Both the position numbers and the translations under genes were made by a program. DNA of 26,470 nt, taken from JBMOLK01 sp049325575 (GTDB taxonomy: Bacteria > Bacillota > Clostridia > Acetivibrionales > Acetivibrionaceae). Shown here piece after piece: positions 6,891 to 14,967 of the stretch (position 1 is its first letter; each line of letters begins with the position of its first letter). A model generated the notes under the pieces. It did no database searches. It saw only the letters and a program-made list of their open reading frames with translations, and was not told the DNA's origin. The DNA lies in NCBI GenBank assembly GCA_049325575.1, contig JBMOLK010000347.1, forward strand, positions 1 through 26,470. The letters are read 5' to 3'.

Positions 6891-8333
6891 TTAGGGAAAT
6901 GTTAATGCCACTGCATTGCCTCGCACCTTCCGGTCCTTATATACGGCTGTAATACTAAAATAATACTTCTGCCCAGGTATCAGGTATTCCCCGAAGCTTC
7001 CTCCTTTGTAGGAGATACTATTATCAATAACTGCGTAGGTTGTATTTACATTATTTATATAGTACAAATACCCATCCTCCGGATACACAGGTGTTGGGTT
7101 ATCCTTGGATATTACAACCTTATAGTATTTAAATCCTGCAGAGCTTACAGCATTCCACTTAAGCTTTATCTTACCGCCTTCCACAGTTCCTGTTACTTTA
7201 AGGGTAGTTGTTTTTGTTCCTCCTGTGCTGCTTGAACTATTATTTAAAGGATATGTAAGCAGTACTGCATTACCCGGAACATTGGCATCTTCATAAACCG
7301 AGGTCACACTAAAATAATACTTCTGCCCTGGTATAAGTCCACCGGAGATATCGCCTCCGTTATAGTGACTGCCGTCAATCATTGTACTTGTCTGTTCCCT
7401 GTCTGTTACGCAATAGAGATAGCCATCCTGAGGGTATCTGGGAGACGGGTTATTCTTAGACACAACAACCTTATAATATTTAAATCTGCCTGCTGCTGCC
7501 TTGCTCCAGCTTAGAAAAATCTTTCCGTCAACTACCTTACCCTTTACTTCTGGTAGAGGATATTCATAAATACTTCCGCCTTCATTCATATCAGGCTCCT
7601 GGTTTTCTTGCTCATTATTTACTGCTGAGCTATCCGAATCATCATAAGTAACCTTTTCTTCCTGAAGCTCCGATTCAAGGGAGTTATATATGAGGACTGC
7701 CGCTTCCGCCCTAGTCAAAAAGTTTTGAGGCCTGAAGGCTTTCTTTTGGCTGTTCTCTACAGGATTGCCCTTCATAATGTTATGCTTTACAGCAATTGCA
7801 ACATATTTTCTTAGGTTAGGTGAAATTGAATCCCTGTCAATAAATTCATCAAGTACAGACTCATCAATCTCTTCATTCTGATAGTTTTTAGCCTTAACCA
7901 ATGCTACAGCCATATCTTCTCTCACGGCTTCCCTGTTGGGCCAGAATTTATCACCCTCATCTGTTCTAAAGCCTGTAAGGTAATACTTTGCCGATTCTAC
8001 AAAAGTATAAGCCCAATTATCCTTCTTAATATCTATAAATGTTTCCTCCTGCGGTTTCTTTAGGGGCAGACTTAAAGAAAGAACCATTATACTTGAAAAT
8101 TCCGCACGTGTAATTACTTTGTCCGGTTTAAATGTTTTGTCCGGGTATCCTGATATAATCTTTCTTTCCACCATCCATTTTACTGCGTTGTATGCCCAAT
8201 GCCCTTCCTTAAGATCTGTGTATCCTATCTGTGTACCGGTTTCACTCCCATTCTTCGCAAAAGTTACCATGCTTAGTTGTGTAATAATCATCACCAATGC
8301 AGTTAATATTACTATTATTCTTTTCCCGGTCAT
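6891..8333 (-). CDS. S-layer-anchored protein with 3 SLH motifs and two FnIII-like domains
   Basis: Secreted surface protein of 480 aa. A signal peptide ending near FAKN (about residue 27) is followed by three SLH repeats at about 37-86 (YTDLKEGHWAYNAV...), 98-150 and 163-218, which bind secondary cell-wall polymer. An acidic linker (about 219-262) leads to two ~100-aa beta-rich domains with the signature FKYYKVV-SK-NP-P-YP-DGYL ... GQKYYFS. The same domain occurs twice in the RsgI protein encoded just upstream. AGGAG precedes the ATG by nine bases. It has a terminator before it and another after it, so it may be its own transcript. No enzymatic domain is visible; function is unknown beyond cell-surface display of a likely binding module. 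Confidence 0.88.
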   Translation of the reverse strand: MTGKRIIVILTALVMIITQLSMVTFAKNGSETGTQIGYTDLKEGHWAYNAVKWMVERKIISGYPDKTFKPDKVITRAEFSSIMVLSLSLPLKKPQEETFIDIKKDNWAYTFVESAKYYLTGFRTDEGDKFWPNREAVREDMAVALVKAKNYQNEEIDESVLDEFIDRDSISPNLRKYVAIAVKHNIMKGNPVENSQKKAFRPQNFLTRAEAAVLIYNSLESELQEEKVTYDDSDSSAVNNEQENQEPDMNEGGSIYEYPLPEVKGKVVDGKIFLSWSKAAAGRFKYYKVVVSKNNPSPRYPQDGYLYCVTDREQTSTMIDGSHYNGGDISGGLIPGQKYYFSVTSVYEDANVPGNAVLLTYPLNNSSSSTGGTKTTTLKVTGTVEGGKIKLKWNAVSSAGFKYYKVVISKDNPTPVYPEDGYLYYINNVNTTYAVIDNSISYKGGSFGEYLIPGQKYYFSITAVYKDRKVRGNAVALTFP

Positions 8334-8428
8334 AAACTCACACTCCTGACTTTTTACAAATTTCTTTCTTACTTTACTGATTCGTAAAATCCGTTTTTTT
8401 TGATAGTGTAGGTTAGAAAGAATTTCAT

Positions 8429-8460
8429 AAAAAAATCCTCATTTTTCATGAGGATTTTTT
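8429..8460 (-). terminator. Intrinsic terminator after rsgI
   Basis: AAAAAATCCTCAT and ATGAGGATTTTTT form a perfect stem (about 8430-8442 with 8448-8460) with a five-base loop. It lies 8 bases past the rsgI stop and ends in a U-rich run on the minus strand. It would separate the sigI-rsgI transcript from the SLH gene. Confidence 0.88.
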
Positions 8461-8467
8461 ATTGGTT

Positions 8468-10108
8468 CTAGCCTGGAAACGTTAAGTAGACTGCATTTCC
8501 GGGAATCTTAGCTCCCTCATAAACCAGAGTTACACTAAAATAGTATTTTTGGCCTGGTTCTAAATACCCACCAAAGTCTCCTCCATTATAACCATTTGCA
8601 TTCTCTATAACAGTTGTTGTTTCATTTGGATCGGTAATAAAGTTAAGGTAGCCGTCTTCAGGATACTTAGGGGATGGATTGTTCTTTGATATTACTATCT
8701 TATAGTATTTAAATCCGTTAACATATGCAGGATTCCAGTTTAGAATTATCTTGCTGTTTTCAACCTTACCGGTCACATTTAGCTTGATCTGGTCCTTAAG
8801 AGTACTTCCAGGGTAAGTCATCACAATTACATCACCTGGAACTGCACCGTCCTCATAGACTGTGGTAATACTAAAGTAGTATTTTTCTCCCTTGTTAAAA
8901 TAAGCTCCAAAATCTCCGTTATTATACCTGTGACTGTTATCTATAACTGCTGTAGTACTGTTTATATCAGTTATTGCATAAAGATATCCATCTTTTGGAT
9001 ATTGGGGATGAATGTTACTCTTAGATGCAACAACCTTGTAATACTTAAACCCTGATTTCCTGCTAACAGGCTGCCACTTAAGTATTATCCTGTCCCCATC
9101 GATTTTACCCGAAACTTTTGCATAGTCATGACTTACTTTTGATGGTGAAGGTAAAACCGTCTTCTTTGGTGTTGGTTTGACTGTAACTGTCGGAGTTGGC
9201 TTTGGTGTGGGTGTGGCTGTAGCAGTCACTGTAGGCTCTGGTGTAATTGTAGGAGTCGGCGACGGTGCAGGTGTGGGCACTTCATAAGGCACCTTTATGA
9301 TAGAAGGTGTAATTTCCACAGCTTCCTTTGTCTCTCTCATCTCTTCATAAGTGATTTTTACGCCGCTTAGTATATATTCCAGATCACCATTTTTTATATC
9401 GTTTAAATCTATACTTATGTTCTGCTCTTTTGATTTTTCATAAATGTACTGTCTTCCTATTGATAATCCGTTTTTATCTGCCAGCTTCTTTATATTCGGT
9501 GATACTTTAACAATCTTAGGTGAAATTTCTCTATTTTCATTAGCATTAAAATTATGCTTTATCTCATCAACCAAGTCCTGAAGCTTTTGCTCATTACTTT
9601 CCATCCCTTCATAGTACGGATTATAGGCTACCGAGACAAGTACAATATTATTGCTGTCAGGAATTATATAGCCTTTATTTTCAGCTGTTTCCAGTACCTT
9701 TGCCAATACTTCGCCCACAGGCGACTTTTCTGTTTTAATATATTTGAGGAGTTCTTTTGCATCATTGTTTATAGCCTTAATATCCAGTACCTGGTTATCC
9801 TTATCAATCAAAAGCTCTATACTGGGATTTATATCAACATCTACAAAGGCGTATGTATTTTTTATGGGACTGTTCTTTGTGTATTGAAAAAATAGTGCAA
9901 ATAAAATCATAAATACTGCCGCTGCTCCTGCAAAAGCAGAAAGCTTAATCTTATTATAGCCCGGTATTTTTATATCAACATCTGAAAAACATACCTGCTG
10001 TCCTAAAAACATTCCCTTCTTCTTTTTTATCAAAACAAAATCACAGTCACTTACCATGATTATTGCCCCGTCTCTTGCCAGTTCTATGACGGTCCCTGTA
10101 TTATACAT
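8468..10108 (-). CDS. rsgI: RsgI-type membrane anti-sigma factor with two extracellular FnIII-like domains
   Basis: Holds the sigma factor SigI at the membrane and releases it on an outside signal. Cytoplasmic RsgI_N domain, about 1-50; one membrane segment, about 56-76; juxtamembrane extracellular domain beginning VDVDINPSIEL. N94-P95 corresponds to the Asn-Pro bond reported to undergo autoproteolysis in the family. A Pro/Thr-rich linker (about 280-325) carries two ~100-aa domains (about 330-435 and 443-546) instead of the CBM, PA14 or GH10 modules known in C. thermocellum RsgIs. I chose ATG at 10108, not the ATG 18 bases upstream, because GGGGAGGGAGG ends four bases before it and it overlaps the sigI stop. 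546 aa. Ligand unknown. Confidence 0.92.
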   Translation of the reverse strand: MYNTGTVIELARDGAIIMVSDCDFVLIKKKKGMFLGQQVCFSDVDIKIPGYNKIKLSAFAGAAAVFMILFALFFQYTKNSPIKNTYAFVDVDINPSIELLIDKDNQVLDIKAINNDAKELLKYIKTEKSPVGEVLAKVLETAENKGYIIPDSNNIVLVSVAYNPYYEGMESNEQKLQDLVDEIKHNFNANENREISPKIVKVSPNIKKLADKNGLSIGRQYIYEKSKEQNISIDLNDIKNGDLEYILSGVKITYEEMRETKEAVEITPSIIKVPYEVPTPAPSPTPTITPEPTVTATATPTPKPTPTVTVKPTPKKTVLPSPSKVSHDYAKVSGKIDGDRIILKWQPVSRKSGFKYYKVVASKSNIHPQYPKDGYLYAITDINSTTAVIDNSHRYNNGDFGAYFNKGEKYYFSITTVYEDGAVPGDVIVMTYPGSTLKDQIKLNVTGKVENSKIILNWNPAYVNGFKYYKIVISKNNPSPKYPEDGYLNFITDPNETTTVIENANGYNGGDFGGYLEPGQKYYFSVTLVYEGAKIPGNAVYLTFPG

Positions 10109-10865
10109 TACCCTCCCTCCCCTCATCAGTTTGATTCACATACCCTTTCATTACCTCAAGTCCGCTTTTCATTATCAAGCATATGGCAATTATGAATTTT
10201 CTGTTTCGTTCAACTGTACCGCGGTAAACGCTTACAATCTTTAACAGCTCCTGTATAGGCAAGGTTTTCGTCCTTTCCATTTTTTCAAAAAGAACACTGT
10301 CATCTGATAAAGCCCTTGCCATTCTTATACACATAATTCTTGAATCCTTATGCTTTGGGGCACATAACAACAAATCCCTAAAGGTGATTCCATATCCTTT
10401 AAGCTTCTTTTTAAGAGTTAATATTTCTTCCTTTACTTCTATGTTGTCATACTCGTTAGCGCTGCCTGATTGTAGGAATCTCTCTTCAAAGTTGTTATTG
10501 TCCTCATTTTCAAAGTATGTAAAGGGGAGAACTCTGGTATTATCCATCTTATTCTTTCTTATATAATCAATTACCCTTCTTCTTATAACCTGTTCGGAAA
10601 AGCCGAAAAAGTTCCGGTTCTTACTCTCATCAAAGCTGTCTATGGACTCGTTAAAGGCAAGAAGGCCCACGCTGTATTCTTCACTGTTTTCAATCTCAAC
10701 AGGCTTACCGGTTGTACTATGAACTGCTTTTAGAATAAAGGGCTTGTAATCATTTATAAATTTTTCTTTTAAAAGGTCATTACCAGCCTTTATCTGTGCC
10801 AGGATAACATTTACAGTCTTGTCCTCCTGCTTTTCTCCAGTTATAAAAGGAATCTTCAACTTCAA
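10101..10865 (-). CDS. sigI: RNA polymerase sigma factor SigI
   Basis: 254 aa sigma-70-family factor of the SigI group. The N-terminal region-2-like part includes FNESIDSFDESKNRNFFGFSEQVIRRRVIDYIRK at about 72-105, typical of SigI and resembling region 2.2-2.4. The C-terminal region has the IQELLKIVSVYRGTVERNRKFIIA helix-turn-helix (about 206-230). In cellulolytic clostridia SigI factors control cellulosome and surface-protein genes in response to polysaccharides. The start is TTG at 10865 after AAGGGGGG; no ATG fits. The stop overlaps the rsgI start by eight bases, so the pair is translationally coupled, the standard arrangement for the sigma factor and its own inhibitor. Confidence 0.94.
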   Translation of the reverse strand: MKLKIPFITGEKQEDKTVNVILAQIKAGNDLLKEKFINDYKPFILKAVHSTTGKPVEIENSEEYSVGLLAFNESIDSFDESKNRNFFGFSEQVIRRRVIDYIRKNKMDNTRVLPFTYFENEDNNNFEERFLQSGSANEYDNIEVKEEILTLKKKLKGYGITFRDLLLCAPKHKDSRIMCIRMARALSDDSVLFEKMERTKTLPIQELLKIVSVYRGTVERNRKFIIAICLIMKSGLEVMKGYVNQTDEGREGNV

Positions 10866-10892
10866 TGACCGTTCCCCCCTTTTATTTTACAA

Positions 10893-10944
10893 TTCGAAAA
10901 ATGAGCCATTTTTCATAGGGTACTTTACATTCTTTTCTATTATA
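10893..10944 (-). promoter_or_regulatory. Candidate sigI promoters (sigma-A -10 and possible SigI-type element)
   Basis: On the minus strand a TATAAT lies at plus 10939-10944 with no clear -35. Closer to the gene, GTACCC (plus 10918-10923) and CGAA (plus 10893-10896) are 21 bases apart. ACCC/CGAA are the elements I recall for SigI promoters in Bacillus, and autoregulation is usual, but I cannot confirm the spacing rule. Confidence 0.3.
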
Positions 10945-10970
10945 TCGGACATATAACCAATAAATAAAAT

Positions 10971-11005
10971 AAAAAAGTTTGTGGCTATTTTGCACAAACT
11001 TTTTT
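10971..11005 (-). terminator. Intrinsic terminator after the CuAO-domain gene
   Basis: AAAAAAGTTTGTG (10971-10983) and CACAAACTTTTTT (10993-11005) form a perfect 13-bp stem with a nine-base loop and a U-rich tail. It lies about 70 bases past the stop at 11076 and insulates sigI from the upstream gene. Confidence 0.88.
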
Positions 11006-11075
11006 ACAATATATACTCTAACAAGTCACAAGATTTCATTTAATATAAACTCTGTTTTAGTTTTATGGGTATATC

Positions 11076-12668
11076 TTATCCAACCGCCAGTGATGTCCAT
11101 GAGTTAATTATTTGAGTTGCTTCATTTAGTTTTAAATCAAAGGTAGATGACTCTCCTATATATGTAAAAATCAAAAGCATTCCTTCATATTTTATAGCTG
11201 TCACCTGAACCTTCATCGGTTTTCCGCTTTCCTTATCCACCCCTGAAACAGTGATACGTAAAGCATCCCAGCCTTTCCACTTGATATTCTCACTTTTTAC
11301 CACCTTACCGTTTTTAACAATATTTTGAACGTTCTTGGTAAGATCCGGTTTTAGCTCCGCAAGAGTCCAACTGTCGTTCCACATAAATTCAAGATCTGTA
11401 AAGATTCCACACCACTTATTAGGATCTTTTTCATTTTCATACGCAACAAAAGGAGTCTCATCATTCATATCGGGCAGAATCCATGATTCCGGTACATATA
11501 ATGAATATCCTTTAATGTTGTAGTATTCATTAAAGCCTTTGGGAATGGTATATGAATTATTCAGGTCACCGGGCACCGGTACTGTTATAGTCTCATCAAG
11601 CATGTATTCTGTAATCCTTGTCAACTCGTAAGGCTTTAAGCCGTTCTGCGTGTTGATGCTTCCGGTTATTCTGGTCTCCAAACGCTTGAGTTCATAGCTG
11701 TAGACATTGACATCTATGTTTGTAACCCTGTATTCCATGATAACATGGCATTTACTTGTTTTATCCTTCAAAACATCCATTGGTGAATCCTTGGTGGCAT
11801 CTACGGCAAATGCCAGATTATCTCCCTCAATAATAATACGCTGGCCGCTGTTCTCTTTTAAAACAAGGCTTGCAGTATAGGCATTTTGTGTCTCGACCTT
11901 TTCAAATACACTACGGGATTCGGAATCTCCAACATCTGCCTTTGACTTCTTTAGCCAGCTGTCACGTATTTCGGATTTACTATAAACATGCTTATCATCT
12001 TCGAAATATTCGGTCCTTTCGGTATTGCCTTCCCTGGTTACAGTAGAATATGTATATTCTATATTCTTTACCGGATCCGCTTTGACATCAGAAATAGAGC
12101 GGAAGGTCTCGGTACCTTCTTTTACGAAAATTTCAGTCTGTGTAATACGAAAAGGCTCTGTTTTGGACTTTTCAGCAGCTATGATGCCGCTTACCTGGTT
12201 TAACATATCTTCACTGCCGATAATAACACTATAGGTTGAGCCATCCCAGAAAACCAGTCTTGAAAGGCTTTGAGCAACAAATCTGGTGGGTATATAGGTT
12301 CTATCCTTATAAATAACCGGCTCTGCGTCCAGTTCAATCGCCTCACCGTTAACAGTGGCTTTTTTGTTTCCAATTTGCAGGCTTATTTCTATATCATCCT
12401 TAAGTACTTTAATAGATTTATCTGTCGGATTCCACACAATATGCTCAGGATCATTTTCCACCCCTAAAGCTACCAGAAGTTCTCTAAGGCCTAAAAGAAC
12501 TCGACCATTGCAATTAATTGGCGTATTGGTCAGGTTTAATTGTACTCCGTCAACAATGACTTTAAGCGTAGGTGTTTCTTTAATGACAGGCTTTGTTTGG
12601 GCAGAAACACTACCTGCCAGCAAACTTACAAATAAAAGAGACATGAATAAAAAAGCAGCTTTTTTCAT
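11076..12668 (-). CDS. Secreted protein with copper-amine-oxidase N-terminal-like domain
   Basis: 530 aa. A signal peptide (about 1-23, ending SVSAQ) precedes a CuAO_N1-type domain at about 33-152, recognised by VLLGLRELLVALG, ATVNGEAIELDAEPVIYKDRTYIPTRFVA and WDGSTYSVIIG. Despite the name this domain is a small extracellular module of Firmicutes, not an oxidase. A middle region of about 190 residues (YSTVTREGNTERTEYFEDDKHVYSK...) resembles lipoprotein LppX/LolA-like beta sheets, by impression only. The C-terminal ~150 residues (YYNIKGYSLYVPESW ... IINSW) resemble PsbP/DcrB-like domains. The start follows AGGGGGAG. No catalytic residues were identified. A 200-base leader with pairing potential precedes it. 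Confidence 0.85.
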   Translation of the reverse strand: MKKAAFLFMSLLFVSLLAGSVSAQTKPVIKETPTLKVIVDGVQLNLTNTPINCNGRVLLGLRELLVALGVENDPEHIVWNPTDKSIKVLKDDIEISLQIGNKKATVNGEAIELDAEPVIYKDRTYIPTRFVAQSLSRLVFWDGSTYSVIIGSEDMLNQVSGIIAAEKSKTEPFRITQTEIFVKEGTETFRSISDVKADPVKNIEYTYSTVTREGNTERTEYFEDDKHVYSKSEIRDSWLKKSKADVGDSESRSVFEKVETQNAYTASLVLKENSGQRIIIEGDNLAFAVDATKDSPMDVLKDKTSKCHVIMEYRVTNIDVNVYSYELKRLETRITGSINTQNGLKPYELTRITEYMLDETITVPVPGDLNNSYTIPKGFNEYYNIKGYSLYVPESWILPDMNDETPFVAYENEKDPNKWCGIFTDLEFMWNDSWTLAELKPDLTKNVQNIVKNGKVVKSENIKWKGWDALRITVSGVDKESGKPMKVQVTAIKYEGMLLIFTYIGESSTFDLKLNEATQIINSWTSLAVG

Positions 12669-12830
12669 TTACTAAACTCCCCCTAAAATAAAGTTAAATT
12701 TATATTGTTAGATGGAAACACCGCTTGGGATAAGCACCATCTGAACAGTTTCTATTTGTTCCGGCGGTACTACCTAAATTCGAAATGGGATAAACAAAAC
12801 CTCTTCCTGCTTGCGATTATAAATGAAAAG
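12669..12830 (-). promoter_or_regulatory. Promoter and possibly structured leader of the CuAO-domain gene
   Basis: On the minus strand a TATAAT (near plus 12820) with a poor -35 could start a ~140-nt leader. The leader contains GATGG/CCATC pairing around GCTT-ATCCC-AAGC (12711-12741), a GAACA/TGTTC hairpin, GGTA-G-TACC, and TTATCCC twice. No known riboswitch was recognised, and no U-tract terminator. The structure is suggestive only. Confidence 0.3.
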
Positions 12831-12917
12831 ATTCTTACATAAAACTTAAGTAACAACCCTACCGTATACATTACATAATAACAAAATTAGTCTATTTTGG
12901 CAATAATAATTTACATC

Positions 12918-13511
12918 CTATTCCTTCTTTTTATTTCTCTTTAGAACTTTTCTTTTGGTAACTGAATAACCGAAGAAGCCTAAAGACTTTTCCAAAGTCC
13001 AATACTCACCATGGGAATAACATATAAGCTCTGCCTTTTCCATATGCAGCTTCCCATCTTTGTCTAAAAGCTTCTCATCAATATTTACAGCGACAATTTC
13101 CGCTATAAACATATCGTGTGAGCCCAGTTCGATTACATCTTTGACAACACACTCTATGTTTACCGGGCTTTCCTTTATTAATGGAACTTCTATCCTGGAT
13201 GCCTGCTCCGGTGTAAGTTTTAAAGCCTCAAACTTATCAATATCCCTTCCGGATTTTACACCACAAAAATCGGTAGCAAAAGCAAGTCTCCTAGTTGTAA
13301 GGTTTATAGCAAACTGTCCCTTATCTTTTATAAGTTTATATGAATGCCGTTCTTTTCTTATTGATACCGAAACCATAGGGGGCTTCGAATTTATTGTTCC
13401 AACCCAGGCTACGGTAATAATATTGGGTTTACCGTCTTTATCAATACAGGTAACCATTACGGCGGGAACCGGATTTAATATCGTTGAAGGTTTCCACTGC
13501 TGCTTAGCCAT
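12918..13511 (-). CDS. Flavin reductase-like FMN-binding protein
   Basis: 197 aa split-barrel flavin reductase family. The N-terminal NPVPAVMVTCIDKDGKPNIITVAWVGTINSKPPMVSVSI is the typical opening, in which a short Pro-Val loop and TVAW/T-N-PP segments hold FMN. HSYKLIKDKGQFAINL follows. Such proteins bind FMN and reduce it or act in electron transfer; the actual donor and acceptor cannot be told. The tail is unusually basic (KRKVLKRNKKKE). ATG follows GAGGTAAGATA. It is the last gene of a probable three-gene run after nitroreductase and DNA glycosylase, 59 bases downstream of the latter. A second flavin enzyme beside a nitroreductase suggests a shared redox role. Confidence 0.88.
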   Translation of the reverse strand: MAKQQWKPSTILNPVPAVMVTCIDKDGKPNIITVAWVGTINSKPPMVSVSIRKERHSYKLIKDKGQFAINLTTRRLAFATDFCGVKSGRDIDKFEALKLTPEQASRIEVPLIKESPVNIECVVKDVIELGSHDMFIAEIVAVNIDEKLLDKDGKLHMEKAELICYSHGEYWTLEKSLGFFGYSVTKRKVLKRNKKKE

Positions 13512-13570
13512 TATCTTACCTCTTACATTTATTAAATTTCGTACTTAATACTGGTATATATATTGCCTTT

Positions 13571-14239
13571 TCAATCTATCATATTCACACAAACACTTTT
13601 TAGTGGGCACTCGCTGCACTTTGGCTTCTTTCCGTCACAGTAGCAGCTTCCTATACCGTCAATCTGTGCGTGGTATTCATTGAACAACCGGACATCATGT
13701 TGCAGATTGTCCATAAAAAATTTTTGCATTTCCTTATAGGTAACATCCTCTTTAAAAAATCCCAATCTTCCAAATACCCTTCTTGTATATGAATCTACTA
13801 CAAATATAGGTTTTTCTGCAGCATATAAAATTATACAATCTGCAGTTTCCTCACCTATTCCGTAAAGAGAAAGGAGTTCTTTTCTTAATTCATATATATC
13901 CTTATCAAACAGCTTTTCAATTTTACCGTCATAATTGTTTTGAACATGCAAGCAAAACTCTCTAAGCTTCCTGGCCTTTTGCTTGTAAAACCTTGTACAC
14001 CTGATAAGCTCCTCAAGCCATTCAGTATCCACATGACAAATACCTTCTAAACTAAGCAAGTCCTCATTTTTTAGGTTCTCTATAGCTTTGGTTACATTTT
14101 TCCATGAAACAAACTGGGTTAATATTGCACCAATTATTACTTCAAATCTGGTATCCGCGGGCCACCAGTTTCTAGGTCCAACCTTGCCGTACATTAAATC
14201 ATAGATATGCATTAGCCTTTTGTTTATATCCAAATTCAC
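13571..14239 (-). CDS. HhH-GPD DNA glycosylase, endonuclease III-related (MagIII-like)
   Basis: Base-excision repair enzyme family. 222 aa from GTG. The helix-hairpin-helix LLSLYGIGEETADCII lies at about 123-137. The catalytic Asp is D149 in VVDSYTRR. A C-terminal [4Fe-4S] motif has the endonuclease III spacing C-x6-C-x2-C-x5-C. The lysine that makes endonuclease III a lyase (GVGRKTA) is Glu here (E131), so a monofunctional glycosylase is expected, as in Helicobacter MagIII (3-methyladenine), which shares the NWWPADTRFEVIIGAILTQ opening. The GTG at 14239 follows GGGGGA and overlaps the upstream stop as GTGA; a TTG 15 bases earlier has no RBS. Substrate not provable from sequence. Confidence 0.88.
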   Translation of the reverse strand: MNLDINKRLMHIYDLMYGKVGPRNWWPADTRFEVIIGAILTQFVSWKNVTKAIENLKNEDLLSLEGICHVDTEWLEELIRCTRFYKQKARKLREFCLHVQNNYDGKIEKLFDKDIYELRKELLSLYGIGEETADCIILYAAEKPIFVVDSYTRRVFGRLGFFKEDVTYKEMQKFFMDNLQHDVRLFNEYHAQIDGIGSCYCDGKKPKCSECPLKSVCVNMID

Positions 14240-14766
14240 ATTATCTTCCCCCAATTATTATGAAACATGATTTCGTCCTGCTTTTTTCTTTTGCGCGGCT
14301 TTTTCTCTTCATCAGCATATCCTAAGGGAGTAAAGGCAACTATAACTGCTTCCTTAGGTACATTTAAGATTCCTCTTATAGTACCTTCGTTAAACCAGCC
14401 AACTATACAGGTTGACAGGCCTTCGGCCTCTGCAGTCAAAACCAGATTTGCCATTGCCAGGCCGCAGTCAAACATAAAGTATTCAAGTCCGTTTTTTACT
14501 CCGGACTCCCTTACATATGCACACAAAACTACAACATATGGAGCATCCATACACGCCTTGGCAATATGATCCTGACCCGATGCCTTACCAATAATGTTCT
14601 TACCTACCTGGCTGTCAACAACCACAAACCTCCAACTCTGCCTATTTGCCCAGGAAGGCGCCATTCTAGCCGCCTCAATGATCCTAAGTATGGCCTCTCT
14701 AGGAACAGGGTCGGTTTTATAAGCTCTTACGCTGGATCTTGACTTTATAAGTTCGTATATATCCAT
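14236..14766 (-). CDS. Nitroreductase family protein
   Basis: FMN-dependent NAD(P)H oxidoreductase family, 176 aa. The N-terminal IKSRSSVRAYKTDPVP is the classic opening that binds the FMN phosphate. MAPSWANRQSWRFVVV (about 36-51) and the C-terminal VAFTPLGYADEEKKPRKRK are also typical. The enzymes reduce nitro compounds, quinones or enones, but the physiological substrate is rarely known. ATG at 14766 is chosen because GGAGG lies seven bases before it; a TTG 18 bases upstream would put the RBS inside the gene. It is the first gene of a run with the DNA glycosylase (4-base overlap) and flavin reductase. Its mRNA begins with the structured element also found upstream of pfk. Confidence 0.92.
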   Translation of the reverse strand: MDIYELIKSRSSVRAYKTDPVPREAILRIIEAARMAPSWANRQSWRFVVVDSQVGKNIIGKASGQDHIAKACMDAPYVVVLCAYVRESGVKNGLEYFMFDCGLAMANLVLTAEAEGLSTCIVGWFNEGTIRGILNVPKEAVIVAFTPLGYADEEKKPRKRKKQDEIMFHNNWGKIM

Positions 14767-14799
14767 ACCAAGCCTCCAAGCCAAATTTATAATAAAGCT

Positions 14800-14905
14800 T
14801 ATCTTACAGATAACTCACCTGTAAAGACAAGCATGTGATTTATGCAACTAATTTGATTCAAATGGCTTGCCTATCTTGTTTATCTACTTTCACAGTTCAA
14901 TCTCT
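14800..14905 (-). ncRNA. Structured leader element, copy 2 (upstream of nitroreductase)
   Basis: Read on the minus strand from 14905, it aligns without gaps to 1690-1776 over 87 bases, about 67 identical by hand. The first 28 bases differ at only two positions. GCCATTTG is at offset 39 and CTTTACAG at offset 79 in both. The outer helix is kept with wobble changes: A15 to G opposite U, and A78 to G opposite U24. The AGTA bulge is identical. At the 3' end CTGTAA (plus 14804-14809) could instead pair with TTACAG of the same arm (plus 14819-14824), giving an alternative hairpin. The start codon follows about 34 bases later. Confidence 0.65.
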
Positions 14906-14908
14906 TTA

Positions 14909-14936
14909 AGTATACAATAAGTTTTAATATATTCAA
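14909..14936 (-). promoter_or_regulatory. Sigma-A promoter of the nitroreductase operon
   Basis: On the minus strand TTGAAT (plus 14931-14936), a 16-base spacer and TATACT (plus 14909-14914). The start would fall at about 14902-14905, exactly at the first base of the structured element. The element is therefore the very 5' end of the mRNA. Confidence 0.65.
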
Positions 14937-14967
14937 CACTTTAATAGTTTATAATATTTACCTGTAC

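Noticed and set aside
8334..8400. CGAA element upstream of the SLH gene as a SigI promoter
   Set aside because: CGAA is present (plus 8381-8384) but no ACCC at a spacing like that upstream of sigI was found; chance is likely.
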